Part shown: in pieces, positions 1 to 8,439 of the stretch
How the letters are laid out: every line of letters starts with the position of its first letter
Numbering within the stretch: the first letter of the stretch is position 1
DNA from: Herbaspirillum sp. meg3
Lineage (GTDB): Bacteria; Pseudomonadota; Gammaproteobacteria; Burkholderiales; Burkholderiaceae_D
Length of the DNA: 64,000 nucleotides
Assembly (NCBI RefSeq): GCF_002257565.1
Contig: NZ_CP022736.1
Span: 1-64,000, forward strand
Reading direction: 5' to 3'
The notes under the pieces: generated by a model
The model's input: the letters and a program-made list of their open reading frames with translations, nothing else
Told to the model about the DNA's origin: nothing
Database searches by the model: none
Position numbers and translations under genes: made by a program

Positions 1-104
1 ACGCGGTCACCGCGCAACAGCGCGTCACGTGCGATTAGTGCGCCGAAGCCGCGCGACGCGCCGGTGATGAGCCAGACTTTGGAAGTTGCGGATGCTTGTG
101 TCAT
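1..104 (-). CDS. SDR-family oxidoreductase, N-terminal fragment (cut by window edge)
   Basis: The first 34 codons of a gene that runs off the left edge. The protein begins MTQASATSKVWLITGASRGF, and TGASRGFG at residues 14-21 is the glycine-rich nucleotide-binding turn of classical short-chain dehydrogenases/reductases. An NAD(P)-dependent oxidoreductase of unknown substrate is therefore likely. AAGGAG lies 7 bases before the ATG and fixes the start. It is divergent from the LysR-type gene at 372, with a 29-bp palindrome between them, so it is probably that regulator's target (inference). Nothing can be said of the catalytic half. Confidence 0.85.
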   Translation of the reverse strand, partial: MTQASATSKVWLITGASRGFGALIARDALLRGDR

Positions 105-235
105 GGTGATGCTCCTTGAGTATGTCGTCGATGAGAGTGAACTGCACGCTGCACACTGTTCTGTGGCGGTGTGCGCAGTTGGCAGAACGAAGTGTAGGCA
201 AGCGCGCGCTGTTACACTAGACGACATAAAGGTGT

Positions 236-264
236 TTGATTTTCAACCAATGGTTGTAAATCAA
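236..264. promoter_or_regulatory. 29-bp near-perfect palindrome, candidate LysR operator
   Basis: TTGATTTTCAACCA and TGGTTGTAAATCAA form arms of a dyad centred near 250, with one internal mismatch pair. It lies midway in the 267-bp gap between the divergent SDR and LysR genes. It contains the T-N11-A arrangement favoured by LysR-type regulators, which usually autoregulate and activate the divergent gene. The role is inferred from position and symmetry. Confidence 0.7.
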
Positions 265-371
265 GCCTGTGCAAAAGACACCGGTATCGCCATGTCGGGT
301 GAGCACCTTCACATGTTCCGCGCATTTCGCACATTCCGCACATCCTGATAAAAGACAAGGAGTCGTCAGCC

Positions 372-1271
372 ATGGACAAGGCAAGAGTCGTCACGATTTT
401 TCTGAGCGTCGTACGCGCCGGCAGTTTCAGCCAGGCAGCGGTGGAAAGCGGCATGACGCCGCAGGCGGTCAGCAAGGCAGTGCGCCAGCTGGAGGAGCAT
501 CTGGGCGTGCGGCTGTTTCATCGCACCACGCGCAAACTGAGCCTGACTGAAGAAGGTGCGCGTCTGTCCGAGTTGGCCGACCCGGGTTTGCGCTTGCTCG
601 ATGAAGCGCTGGATCAGGTGCAGAACAGCCGGCGTGACGCCGAGGGCATCATCCGCGTGAGTGCGCCGACGTCGGTCGGCAATTTATTGCTGATGCCGCT
701 GGTACAGAAATTTCAGGAACGCTATCCGAACATCCATTTCGATTTTCTACTCGACGATCGCTTCACCGATCTGGTGGCCGAGCGCGTCGATATCGGTTTT
801 CGCACCGGCAAGGAGCCCCAGCGCAATCTGGTCGCGCGCCGCCTCGGCGACATCATCCTGCAAATCTATGCGGCGCCTTCGTATCTGGAAAAATATGGCA
901 AGCCGAAAAATCTGGCCGAGCTGCGCAAGCACCGCTGTACCGGTTTTCGTCATCCCAACAACGGCAGGCTGTCGCCGTGGATGCTGACGGTGGATGGTGC
1001 GACGGTCTATCAGGAGATGCCGGCGGTGGTGAGCTTCAATACCATGGAGTCGGAAGTCGCCGCAGTGCAGGCCGGTGTCGGTATCGGGCAACTGGTTGTG
1101 TACTCTGCGCGCGAACTGGTGGCAGCCGGCAAACTGGTGCCGATTCTGCCGCGCTTGAACAGCGTGTACGGCGGCATGTACATGTACTATCCGCAGCGCA
1201 CGCAGATGCCGCAGCGTGTACGGCACTTCATCGACTTCATCATTGAGGAACTGCGGGACACGCCTATTTGA
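372..1271 (+). CDS. LysR-family transcriptional regulator
   Basis: A 299-residue protein of normal length for the LysR family. Residues about 4-63 form the winged helix-turn-helix (SFSQAAVESGMTPQAVSKAV, then the LGVRLFHRTTR wing), and residues about 90-295 form the periplasmic-binding-like effector domain. The overall character resembles the CrgA/AaeR/DmlR branch that often controls a divergent oxidoreductase gene. AAGGAG lies 8 bases before the ATG. The palindrome at 236-264 upstream is its probable binding site. Its last 8 bases overlap the end of the convergent lipoprotein gene at 1264. The inducer cannot be predicted. Confidence 0.93.
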   Translation: MDKARVVTIFLSVVRAGSFSQAAVESGMTPQAVSKAVRQLEEHLGVRLFHRTTRKLSLTEEGARLSELADPGLRLLDEALDQVQNSRRDAEGIIRVSAPTSVGNLLLMPLVQKFQERYPNIHFDFLLDDRFTDLVAERVDIGFRTGKEPQRNLVARRLGDIILQIYAAPSYLEKYGKPKNLAELRKHRCTGFRHPNNGRLSPWMLTVDGATVYQEMPAVVSFNTMESEVAAVQAGVGIGQLVVYSARELVAAGKLVPILPRLNSVYGGMYMYYPQRTQMPQRVRHFIDFIIEELRDTPI

Positions 1272-1623
1272 CGACCGGCAGCGAAGTTGATGCAGACTGA
1301 TCCAATTGGCCCATCTGTTTCGGCACGCAGCGGAAATTCAGCTCTACCTGGATAGGTTTCCAGCCGCGTGTCTGCTGGCGCAACTGCATGTCGCCATCCT
1401 GGGCGGCGCACCAGGAGAGCGCTTTTTCATGGCTGGCTGCAGTCAGCGCCGGCATCGACATGGTGTAGCTGATGCCGGTGGCGGTGAGATTGTAGGAGCC
1501 GTCGTCACCTTCGGAAATCACCTGACTGTAATTGGCGCAGGCGTTGAGCGAACAGGCCGCGGCAGCGATGAGCAAGGCGCGTGCGCCGGTCTTTGCGGCC
1601 GCAGAAATCGTTGGTGTGCGCAT
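1264..1623 (-). CDS. small predicted lipoprotein of unknown function
   Basis: 119 residues. The N-terminus has an alanine-rich hydrophobic stretch ending in the lipobox LNAC, with Cys29 as lipidation site, so a lipoprotein anchored in the envelope is expected. The mature part (NYSQVISEGDDGSYNLTATG onward, then an ISYTMSMPALTAASHEKALS segment) contains two further cysteines that could form a disulfide. It resembles the short proteins often annotated only as hypothetical in Burkholderiales. It converges on the LysR gene with an 8-base overlap. No function is assigned. Confidence 0.75.
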   Translation of the reverse strand: MRTPTISAAAKTGARALLIAAAACSLNACANYSQVISEGDDGSYNLTATGISYTMSMPALTAASHEKALSWCAAQDGDMQLRQQTRGWKPIQVELNFRCVPKQMGQLDQSASTSLPVVK

Positions 1624-1794
1624 GATGGTTCCCCCTGATTAGTCACACAATCAGTGTAGAACCGGGCGAAAAACTATTACACCATCCTGATCAAACTTTA
1701 CCTGTGTTTGAAATTATCAAGAGAGATGACTCGTCATTTGTCGAGTTCTCGCATGCCGACGCAACAGTGACAACCGTTGCATCGGGTAATTTAC

Positions 1795-3312
1795 TCAGTC
1801 GATATCGAACTGTACGCCCTGCGCCAGCGGCAGCACACGGCTGTAGTTGATGGTATTGGTGGCGCGGCGCATGTAATTCTTCCACGCGTCCGAACCTGAT
1901 TCGCGGCCGCCGCCTGTCTCTTTCTCGCCACCGAAAGCGCCGCCGATTTCTGCGCCGCTGGTGCCGATGTTGACGTTGGCCAGGCCGCAGTCGCTGCCCT
2001 GGGCCGACATGAACAACTCACTCTCGCGCATGTCGTTGGTGAAGATGGCCGACGACAAACCTTGCGGTACGGCGTTGTTCATCGCGATGGCGTCGTCGAA
2101 GTTGTCATAGGCAACGGCGTACAGGATGGGGGCGAAGGTTTCCCGATGCATCACGGCGCTTTGGCGTGGCATGCGCACCAGCGCGGGTTTGACGTAGTAA
2201 GCTTTGTCGCCGCCGAAAGCAGTAACACGCTCACCGCCGCTAAGTGCGCCGCCTTCTTTCTGTGCCTGTGCCAGCGCTTGCTGCATATTGTCGTAAGCGC
2301 CGCCGTCAATCAGCGGCCCGACCAGCGTCTCCGCCAGCAAAGGATCGCCGACGGCAATGCCTGCATAGATGCGTTCGATGTCGCCGCACAGTTTGTCGTA
2401 CAGGCTGCGATGGATGAAGATGCGGCGCAGGCTGGTGCAGCGCTGACCCGCCGTGCCCACGGCGGAGAATACGATGGCGCGCAACGCCAGGTTCAGATCT
2501 GCACTCGGGGCGACGATCATGGCGTTGTTGCCGCCCAGTTCCAGCAGGCTGCGTCCCAGGCGCTGCGCTACCGTGACGGCGACCTTGCGTCCCATGGCGA
2601 CGCTGCCGGTGGCGCTCACCAAAGCGACATCGGGCGAAGCGGAGATCGCTGCGCCGACAGCCGCGCCGCCTATAAGTAGCGCACACAATTGCGGCGGCAC
2701 GGTGCCGGGACGTTGTTTTTCCATGCGTGCAATGGCTTGCTGCATGAGGGCTTGTACCGCCAGTGCCGTGACCGGCGTTTTTTCGGATGGCTTCCACACT
2801 ACGCTGTTGCCGCACACCAGCGCCAGTGCTGCGTTCCACGCCCATACCGCCACCGGAAAGTTGAACGCCGTGATGACGCCGCAGACGCCCAATGGATGCC
2901 AGGTTTCCATCATGCGATGGCCAGGACGCTCGGACGCGATGGTCAGGCCGTGCAACTGGCGCGACAGGCCGACGGCGAAGTCGCAGATGTCGATCATCTC
3001 TTGCACTTCGCCGATGCCTTCCGAACGGATCTTGCCGGCTTCCAGCGACACCAGCATGCCCAATGCTTCACGCTTCTCGCGCAGGACTTCGCCAAGCAGG
3101 CGCACCAATTCGCCGCGTGCCGGTGCGGGCACGGTACGCCAGCTCAATGCTGCTTCGCGTGTGGCGGCGATGGTTTGCTGCACTTCGGCGTCGCTGTGAT
3201 TGCGCAGCAGTGCCAGCGTAGCGCCGTCGCGTGGCGAACGGCTGTGCAGGTCGCGACCCGATTGGGTGGAAAGGTCGAGGCCGAGTTCGGCGTAGAGGCT
3301 GGCGATATCCAT
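1795..3312 (-). CDS. amaB: aldehyde dehydrogenase, probable piperideine-6-carboxylate (aminoadipate semialdehyde) dehydrogenase
   Basis: 505 residues, an NAD(P)-dependent aldehyde dehydrogenase of the ALDH7 type. Catalytic Cys292 lies in GTAGQRCTSLRR, the general-base Glu258 in LLELGGNNAM, and the Asn motif in ITAFNFPVAVWAW. The AGQRCTxxRR context and the AFNFPVAVWAWN signature are typical of ALDH7/AmaB enzymes, which oxidise the aldehyde in equilibrium with piperideine-6-carboxylate to 2-aminoadipate in lysine breakdown. It is the third gene of a minus-strand operon, 27 bp after the HglS-like gene and behind a lysine-dehydrogenase-like gene, and that context is the main reason for the substrate call. 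A generic semialdehyde dehydrogenase is the alternative. Confidence 0.82.
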   Translation of the reverse strand: MDIASLYAELGLDLSTQSGRDLHSRSPRDGATLALLRNHSDAEVQQTIAATREAALSWRTVPAPARGELVRLLGEVLREKREALGMLVSLEAGKIRSEGIGEVQEMIDICDFAVGLSRQLHGLTIASERPGHRMMETWHPLGVCGVITAFNFPVAVWAWNAALALVCGNSVVWKPSEKTPVTALAVQALMQQAIARMEKQRPGTVPPQLCALLIGGAAVGAAISASPDVALVSATGSVAMGRKVAVTVAQRLGRSLLELGGNNAMIVAPSADLNLALRAIVFSAVGTAGQRCTSLRRIFIHRSLYDKLCGDIERIYAGIAVGDPLLAETLVGPLIDGGAYDNMQQALAQAQKEGGALSGGERVTAFGGDKAYYVKPALVRMPRQSAVMHRETFAPILYAVAYDNFDDAIAMNNAVPQGLSSAIFTNDMRESELFMSAQGSDCGLANVNIGTSGAEIGGAFGGEKETGGGRESGSDAWKNYMRRATNTINYSRVLPLAQGVQFDID

Positions 3313-3339
3313 GGTGAATCCGTTTCCAGACGAGTGTGG

Positions 3340-4374
3340 TCAACATTCAGCGGCGGAAGCGCCGGCTGTCATTTTGAAAATCCCCTGCGCGTTGCCGCTG
3401 TCAAAGGTCAGATCCAGTTTTTCCTGATGTGTTTTTTCGTCGACGAAGTGATCGCGCGAAATGAATTCGTAAAACGATCCCGGCACCTTGCGCGCTACCG
3501 GCCGGCCGTGTTCGTCGGCCATTTCACGCACGACGGTGGTGGCGCGGAAGGCGGTCTGGCGCACGCGGCCATTGCGCGAGACTTCGATCTTGTCTTTCAT
3601 CGGGCGGCCGAGGTCGCGCTGCAACTGCGCCAGGCTCTCGACATCGGCGACGCGGTCGGTGGCGTGGTTGAAAACATTTCCTTCGGTCGCGATCCAGGCC
3701 ATTTCCGAGGATTCTTGCAGCAGGCTCTCGTAGTCGGCCAATGTCGGCAGTGCATGCTGGCGTTCGAAGCATCCCAGCAGTACCGGCAGCAACGCCGCCG
3801 CATCGTCGGAAGCCAGCGTCTTGTGTTGCGTCAGGTGATCCAGCGATGCCTTGCTGCGTGCGTCGAGCGGATCAACCGAGGTCGACAGCACGCGCGCCAC
3901 GACGCGCTGGAAGTTTTCCGAGAAGCGCTCCGGATGCAACTCACTGAGGAAAAATTGTGCAATCCCTTCGGCGTCATCAGCATGCGCGTAGACGCGTCCG
4001 GTCATCTTGATGCGGTCCAGCGGATACAGGCCGGCCAGCTCGTAACCGAGCGGCAGAAAGATGCGGGTGAACGCCGCTTCGCCTGCCGGCAGGGCGCCGG
4101 TTTGCGTGCCCAGTACGGTACGCAACGCGCCATGGTCAAAACAGATCTTGCGGCCGTCGCGCACCGCGTCGCCGACATAGGCCGCACCTTCCGGCACCTC
4201 GCGCAGCAGTTTGTCGAACAGCAGCATGTTGAGCGCCTGCGCCAATTCCAGACGCGTCACGGTCGGCCCGGTGGGGTGCAGCGTGCCGGCCGGGATATCC
4301 AGCATTTGAAACAGGCGCGCCGTGGTTTCGGCGCCGCTGGTCTGTTCCAGCAAGATGTTCAGATTGGTGCTCAT
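3340..4374 (-). CDS. hglS: 2-oxoadipate dioxygenase/decarboxylase (DUF1338 family)
   Basis: 344 residues, recognised as the DUF1338/YdcJ-HglS family. These Fe(II) enzymes convert 2-oxoadipate to D-2-hydroxyglutarate, the exit step of the bacterial D-lysine/2-aminoadipate route. The expected metal triad is visible: His81 in CFDHGALRT, His237 in NVFNHATD and Glu303 in SFYEFISRDHF. The 156-residue spacing between the histidines fits the family as I remember it. Its place between a lysine-6-dehydrogenase-like gene (46 bp upstream) and an AmaB-like gene (27 bp downstream) supports the role. An aminotransferase making 2-oxoadipate is not in the window. Confidence 0.85.
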   Translation of the reverse strand: MSTNLNILLEQTSGAETTARLFQMLDIPAGTLHPTGPTVTRLELAQALNMLLFDKLLREVPEGAAYVGDAVRDGRKICFDHGALRTVLGTQTGALPAGEAAFTRIFLPLGYELAGLYPLDRIKMTGRVYAHADDAEGIAQFFLSELHPERFSENFQRVVARVLSTSVDPLDARSKASLDHLTQHKTLASDDAAALLPVLLGCFERQHALPTLADYESLLQESSEMAWIATEGNVFNHATDRVADVESLAQLQRDLGRPMKDKIEVSRNGRVRQTAFRATTVVREMADEHGRPVARKVPGSFYEFISRDHFVDEKTHQEKLDLTFDSGNAQGIFKMTAGASAAEC

Positions 4375-4419
4375 GGCTTTCTCCGGGATGGCTCAGATGG
4401 GTCAAAATGGATCAGACCA

Positions 4420-5601
4420 TCAGACAGCCAGTACAGCCAGCGCCGCCTTGATGGTTTCCTTCACCGGATAGTTTGACACGTCTTGCGTCCGTTGTTGCGA
4501 AGCGGTGCGCGTGCCGCCGCCTTGTCCACCATAAGCATGCCCGTAACGATTGGCGAGGAAGTCCGGCAACGCAATCTGTTCCTGCCGGATAAAACCACGT
4601 GCAGGCAATTTTCCTTCACGAAACAAGTCCAGCGCGGCGCAGATACCGGCCGCGGTGGTGATCTGAATTGCACTCTCATGCACGCCGTCGGTGCTGGTCT
4701 GCGCGAAGATCTTGCGGCTGAAGACTTCCTGCACATATTGGCCGCGCCGCATGCCGCTGACCGTCACGAACACCAGCACTACGTCTTGCATGGTCGACGG
4801 CACCGACTTGCGCAGTATGCTCTTGAGTTGTTCCTGATCATCGCGCAGGCGCAATTCTTCCAGCAGGAATTTCACCAGATTGCGATGGCCGGGATAGCGC
4901 ACCGATTTGTAGTCCAGATTACGTACTTTGCCGGCGAGCGTGTTGCACAGCGTGCCGAGTCCGCCCGAGGTGTTGAAGGCTTCGTACTCGACGCCGTCCA
5001 GCGAAAAGTGTTCCAATCCTTCCAGCGGCTGGATGTCTTGCATCTTGCCGTCGCGGATGGCTTCACAGGGATGGCAGTACTCGTTGACGAGACCGTCGAC
5101 GCTCCAGGTCAGGTTGTATTTCAACTCGTTTGTCGGAAATTCAGGCAGCGCGCCGACGCGCATCTTGACCTCGTGAATCTCGTCAAAGTCGCGGGCCAGA
5201 TGATGTGCCGCGATGCCGATAAAGCCCGGCGCCAATCCGCATTGCGGCATGAAGGCGGTGTCAGCGCCGGCGGCCAGTTTGGCAATGGCCTTGGTGGCGC
5301 GCACGTCTTCGGTCAGGTCAAAATAATGCACGCCACTCAGCTTGGCCGCCTTCGCAACAGCGGTGGCCATGTGATACGGGAGTGCGTTGAGGCAGGCGTC
5401 GTTTCCCGAGAGCAGAGCGCACAAGGCATCATGATCGTTGAAGTCGATCAGCGCGGTGCGCACGCCGAGCGCTTCCATCGTAGCCAGTGCCTTGGCGTCG
5501 CGGTCGGCGGCAATGACCTCGTAGTCGCCGCTGCCATGGAGGTGCAGCAAGCGGGCGATGGCGTAGCCGATGTGGCCGGTGCCGAGCAGGACGATTTTCA
5601 T
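4420..5601 (-). CDS. saccharopine dehydrogenase-like protein, probable L-lysine 6-dehydrogenase
   Basis: 393 residues from the chosen ATG. The Rossmann motif GTGHIG (residues 7-12) is followed by a saccharopine-dehydrogenase-type body (MPQCGLAPGFIGIAAHHLAR, then the VDGLVNEYCHPCEAIRDG region). Lysine 6-dehydrogenases of this fold oxidise L-lysine to the aldehyde that cyclises to piperideine-6-carboxylate. The next genes encode the enzymes expected two and four steps later, so lysine 6-dehydrogenase fits best; saccharopine reductase is the alternative. A longer frame to 5658 exists, but GGGAG 8 bases before the ATG at 5601 and the Rossmann fold starting there argue for the shorter form. First gene of the operon. 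Confidence 0.78.
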   Translation of the reverse strand: MKIVLLGTGHIGYAIARLLHLHGSGDYEVIAADRDAKALATMEALGVRTALIDFNDHDALCALLSGNDACLNALPYHMATAVAKAAKLSGVHYFDLTEDVRATKAIAKLAAGADTAFMPQCGLAPGFIGIAAHHLARDFDEIHEVKMRVGALPEFPTNELKYNLTWSVDGLVNEYCHPCEAIRDGKMQDIQPLEGLEHFSLDGVEYEAFNTSGGLGTLCNTLAGKVRNLDYKSVRYPGHRNLVKFLLEELRLRDDQEQLKSILRKSVPSTMQDVVLVFVTVSGMRRGQYVQEVFSRKIFAQTSTDGVHESAIQITTAAGICAALDLFREGKLPARGFIRQEQIALPDFLANRYGHAYGGQGGGTRTASQQRTQDVSNYPVKETIKAALAVLAV

Positions 5602-5951
5602 GGTGATGCTCCCTGAAGTGAATGGATGTGATGAGGATGTGGTGGCGTTTGCATCCATTGTAGGAAACGATCAAACCGATAAAAAGACCAAGATTGATGC
5701 GTATATGACGATAATTTGGTAAGTTTGTAGTAATCAATAATCAAAATTGACCGATATGCTGAAAAAACATCCGTGCTTCGGGCCGCGGACGTCGTTCTCA
5801 AAGAGCGGGAATGTGCAATAAGCTGAACATCGCATACCGCTTAGTATTAAAATTGCCGGATGCCCCGGGCCAGAAGTCCGGGCGCTGCAACTGCCAACCA
5901 GTAAAGCAAACGGCCATCACCGTGCCACTTAAATCATCAGGGAGAGAAGCA
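5602..5951. other. divergent intergenic region, lysine-type operon / binding protein
   Basis: 350 bp without a credible gene separate the minus-strand lysine-type operon from the plus-strand binding protein. The stretch 5690-5770 is much richer in A+T than its surroundings and carries repeated ATTGAT/ATCAAT words (around 5693, 5734-5748), as expected for back-to-back promoters and a regulator site. I could not assign the -35 and -10 boxes with confidence. Confidence 0.5.
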
Positions 5952-6794
5952 ATGCAAAATCGTCGCCGTTTCATCACCAACGTGGCAGGCCTCGCCGCCG
6001 CCAGCTATCTGCCCGGCGCCTTCGCGCAAAGCGCACCAGCCGGCGAAAGCACCTTCGCCCGCATCAAGCGGACCAAAGTGCTGCGTATTGGTGGTGTACG
6101 CGGTCAGGCTCCTTACTACAACAAGGATCTGGCCAGCGGCGAATGGGTCGGCTTCATGGTCGACTTCGCCAAGAGCCTGGCCTCCAGCTTGAACGTCAAG
6201 CTGGAAGTGCTGGAAACCACCTGGGGCAATTCGGTGCTGGATCTGCAGACCCGCAAGATCGACGTCTTCTTCGGCCTCAACCCGACACCGGCACGCCGTG
6301 AAACCGTCGGTTTCTCCGAGCCGTTGTTCAACAACGCGTTCACCATCGTTTCCAAAAAAGGTTTCACACCGAAGACCTGGGAAGAGCTCAACAAGCCTGA
6401 AGTCAAGATCGGCGTCGACATCGGTTCGTCGCATGACGCCATGATTACCCGCGTCTGCCCGAAAGCCACCATCGTCCGTCTGGAAAAAGCCGACGACGCC
6501 ACCCTGGCCCTGCAAACCGGCCGCGTTGACGTGCAAGTGCTGGTCTGGCTGCTGGCGTTGAATGTGCTCAAGAAGAACCCAAGCCTGGGCACCATGATCG
6601 TGCCGATGCCGCTGGAAGCGACATCGACCAACGTCGGTGTGCCGAAAGAAGACGACAAGGCCTGGCTGGAATACATCAACAAGTGGATCGTGCAAGAACG
6701 CGCAGCCGGCAAGATCAAGGCAACCGTGCTGGAAAACCTGCAGAAGCTGTCGGGTGTGCGTCCTGAAGACGTACCGCCGCAAATTCCGCTGTAA
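5952..6794 (+). CDS. periplasmic amino-acid-binding protein of an ABC transporter (SBP family 3)
   Basis: 280 residues from the ATG at 5952 (GGGAGAGAAGC precedes it); the longer frame begins in non-coding sequence. The N-terminus MQNRRRFITNVAGLAAASYL has a twin-arginine-like RRRF motif and ends at an AFAQS cleavage site, so the protein is exported. The body is a type-3 solute-binding fold (GEWVGFMVDFAKSLASSLNV, then LETTWGNSVLDLQTRKIDVF), the family that captures polar amino acids for uptake. Divergence from the lysine-type operon suggests lysine or a related amino acid. It may serve the ATPase/permease pair at 9283-10729, which lacks its own binding protein. A terminator follows at 6827. Confidence 0.87.
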   Translation: MQNRRRFITNVAGLAAASYLPGAFAQSAPAGESTFARIKRTKVLRIGGVRGQAPYYNKDLASGEWVGFMVDFAKSLASSLNVKLEVLETTWGNSVLDLQTRKIDVFFGLNPTPARRETVGFSEPLFNNAFTIVSKKGFTPKTWEELNKPEVKIGVDIGSSHDAMITRVCPKATIVRLEKADDATLALQTGRVDVQVLVWLLALNVLKKNPSLGTMIVPMPLEATSTNVGVPKEDDKAWLEYINKWIVQERAAGKIKATVLENLQKLSGVRPEDVPPQIPL

Positions 6795-6826
6795 GGTTTG
6801 TTGCAGCTTCTGCTGCAAATGGAGTG

Positions 6827-6855
6827 AAAAAAGGCGCCGATACGGGCGCCTTTTC
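6827..6855. terminator. bidirectional intrinsic terminator
   Basis: Stem GGCGCC (6833-6838) / GGCGCC (6845-6850) with loop GATACG, flanked by an A-run on the left and TTTT on the right. It sits between the convergent binding-protein and pilin genes and can stop both. Confidence 0.85.
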
Positions 6856-6872
6856 TTTGGTCTCTGTCAGGC

Positions 6873-7421
6873 CTACTGATACGACATTGTAAAAGTTGCC
6901 ACGCCCATGGCGGTGCCGGGGGTGACGGTGGCTGCGGTCTGAATATAGCGTGCGCTTAGCGCGATATTGACATCGTCGTCGTCGTCCACAGTAACGACTG
7001 AAAACTGATTGATGTTGCCGACGGTGGAGGAATCGGGGCCGAATGTCAGCGGTGTCGTCGTTGAGCGGCTGGGCAGGAAGACCTGTATCCCCAGGCCGGC
7101 AGCAGTGGAGTTTGCGCTCAAGCCCAGGGTGTTGCTGGTGTTTCCCGGCTTTTGCCGATCGGTCAGTGTCATGTAGACCTTGGCGGCTACGCCGCCGCAA
7201 TTGAGGCCGATGTTGAACGGTACCATCGTGGTGGCGGAACCCACGCCGGTGAACGTTTTCTGTGGCAAGCCATTGGGGCCGGTCAGGCTCACGCTGACGC
7301 TGGGTGTCGTGACAACGCAGGTCGATGGCTGTAGATTGCCGGTGAGACTGATATTGCCATCAGTGGCAAAGCTCACGATGGGAGTCAGGGCCGCGATTGC
7401 CAGAACGATGTAATTCTTCAT
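6873..7421 (-). CDS. type 1 pilin-like (fimbrial) subunit
   Basis: 182 residues from the ATG at 7421; codons further upstream lie in the preceding gene. Signal peptide MKNYIVLAIAALTPIVSFA, then a pilin domain: an early cysteine (QPSTCVVTTP) pairs with a second about 40 residues on (GLNCGG), and the end ATFTMSYQ is the alternating aromatic C-terminal strand of FimA-type subunits. Such subunits are secreted by Sec, folded by a periplasmic chaperone and polymerised through an outer-membrane usher. An aspartate run (VDDDDDV) is unusual. It follows the 7432 gene by 10 bp, so the two are co-transcribed. No chaperone or usher gene lies within the window. Confidence 0.8.
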   Translation of the reverse strand: MKNYIVLAIAALTPIVSFATDGNISLTGNLQPSTCVVTTPSVSVSLTGPNGLPQKTFTGVGSATTMVPFNIGLNCGGVAAKVYMTLTDRQKPGNTSNTLGLSANSTAAGLGIQVFLPSRSTTTPLTFGPDSSTVGNINQFSVVTVDDDDDVNIALSARYIQTAATVTPGTAMGVATFTMSYQ

Positions 7422-7431
7422 AGTTCTCGTT

Positions 7432-8439
7432 TTATTGATAAGTAAATGTCGCCACGGCGTTGCCGACAACACTGCCGGAGGACGTGGTTCTGCCAGTTCC
7501 GATCATCTGTGCAAAAAATTGGACGTCGATAACCTTGCTTGAACCGGCGGAAATATTTGTGGGCGTAGCGGTGTTCCAGCAAATATTGGCGCCTTCGCGC
7601 ATGAATCGTATGCCCGCATTTCTTGCAGTACCGGTCCCAGCATTTCGCATCGTTCCATCACAGGCATTGCCGACGACGGCTCCGCTTAGAGGGCTCATTT
7701 GGTAAGAAAGATTTTGTGGTGGTTTATCACAGACCAGTCGCAAATTGACGAGTTTGGGCGACGACGGTTGACCATTGGTGAGGTTACGTGGCTGAGCGGT
7801 GCCAAGATTGACGGTCACGGGGGCAATGGTGCATGTTGTGGTGCCTACCATTCCTGTCATATTGATTCCGCCGACGATCGTCCCTGTTGTTGCGCCGAAG
7901 GCGTAGTAGCTCACATTGATAACTTTTCCCGATAACGCGCCCGGAGAAATATTCCCGGTTTTGATCAGGTCCGCCTGGATATTGAGAACACAGGTTCCCG
8001 GCAACGTGCAACGCCCTGATGGCAAGACGTAACAAGGGTCATTCACAAGCGGCGTACTCCAGCAAAAACTGTTCTTGCCGATGGTTTCGCTGATAGGAGA
8101 ATTTGTTAAGACTTCTTTGAAGGTAATGCCTACGCCCCCAATGTTGGTGGGAAATACTTTTGAAAAATTACCGGCAGGGACTCCATTACCGACCGGCAGT
8201 GTCTGAAATGACCAGTTGTTGTACACGGTAGGCCATGAGGGGGCGTTGGCACCTTTGTCAGAGCATGTATAAGTGATTGCCACAGTGGTGGTGGCAAAGC
8301 TACTGCCGATACTGGCACTCCCTGCGTTTGCATTGCCAAAAGCAAAGGTCGCATTCGTCCCGGTGCAATTTGCATAACTTACGTACGGCAAGCTGCAGAG
8401 GACTAAGAGGAAGAGTGCGCGAATAAGTATTTTCATCAT
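7432..8439 (-). CDS. two-domain fimbrial tip adhesin-like protein
   Basis: About 335 residues from the ATG at 8439 (a second ATG follows at once). Signal peptide ending at SYA-NC. Residues about 20-190 form an N-terminal lectin/adhesin-like region with several cysteines (TYTCSD, FCWSTPLVNDPCYVL, GRCTLPGTCVL). The C-terminal part, from about 205, is a FimA-type pilin domain ending VGNAVATFTYQ. That two-part build is typical of chaperone-usher tip adhesins. It precedes a pilin gene by 10 bp. The usher and chaperone must be encoded elsewhere or are lost. The upstream RBS is weak (ACAAGAA). Confidence 0.72.
   Translation of the reverse strand: MMKILIRALFLLVLCSLPYVSYANCTGTNATFAFGNANAGSASIGSSFATTTVAITYTCSDKGANAPSWPTVYNNWSFQTLPVGNGVPAGNFSKVFPTNIGGVGITFKEVLTNSPISETIGKNSFCWSTPLVNDPCYVLPSGRCTLPGTCVLNIQADLIKTGNISPGALSGKVINVSYYAFGATTGTIVGGINMTGMVGTTTCTIAPVTVNLGTAQPRNLTNGQPSSPKLVNLRLVCDKPPQNLSYQMSPLSGAVVGNACDGTMRNAGTGTARNAGIRFMREGANICWNTATPTNISAGSSKVIDVQFFAQMIGTGRTTSSGSVVGNAVATFTYQ

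Noticed and set aside
2689..4476. Long plus-strand open frame (595 codons) across the HglS/AmaB genes
   Set aside because: It is antisense to well-supported enzymes with conserved active sites; its translation has no domain and an Arg/Gln/His/Ala-rich shadow composition.
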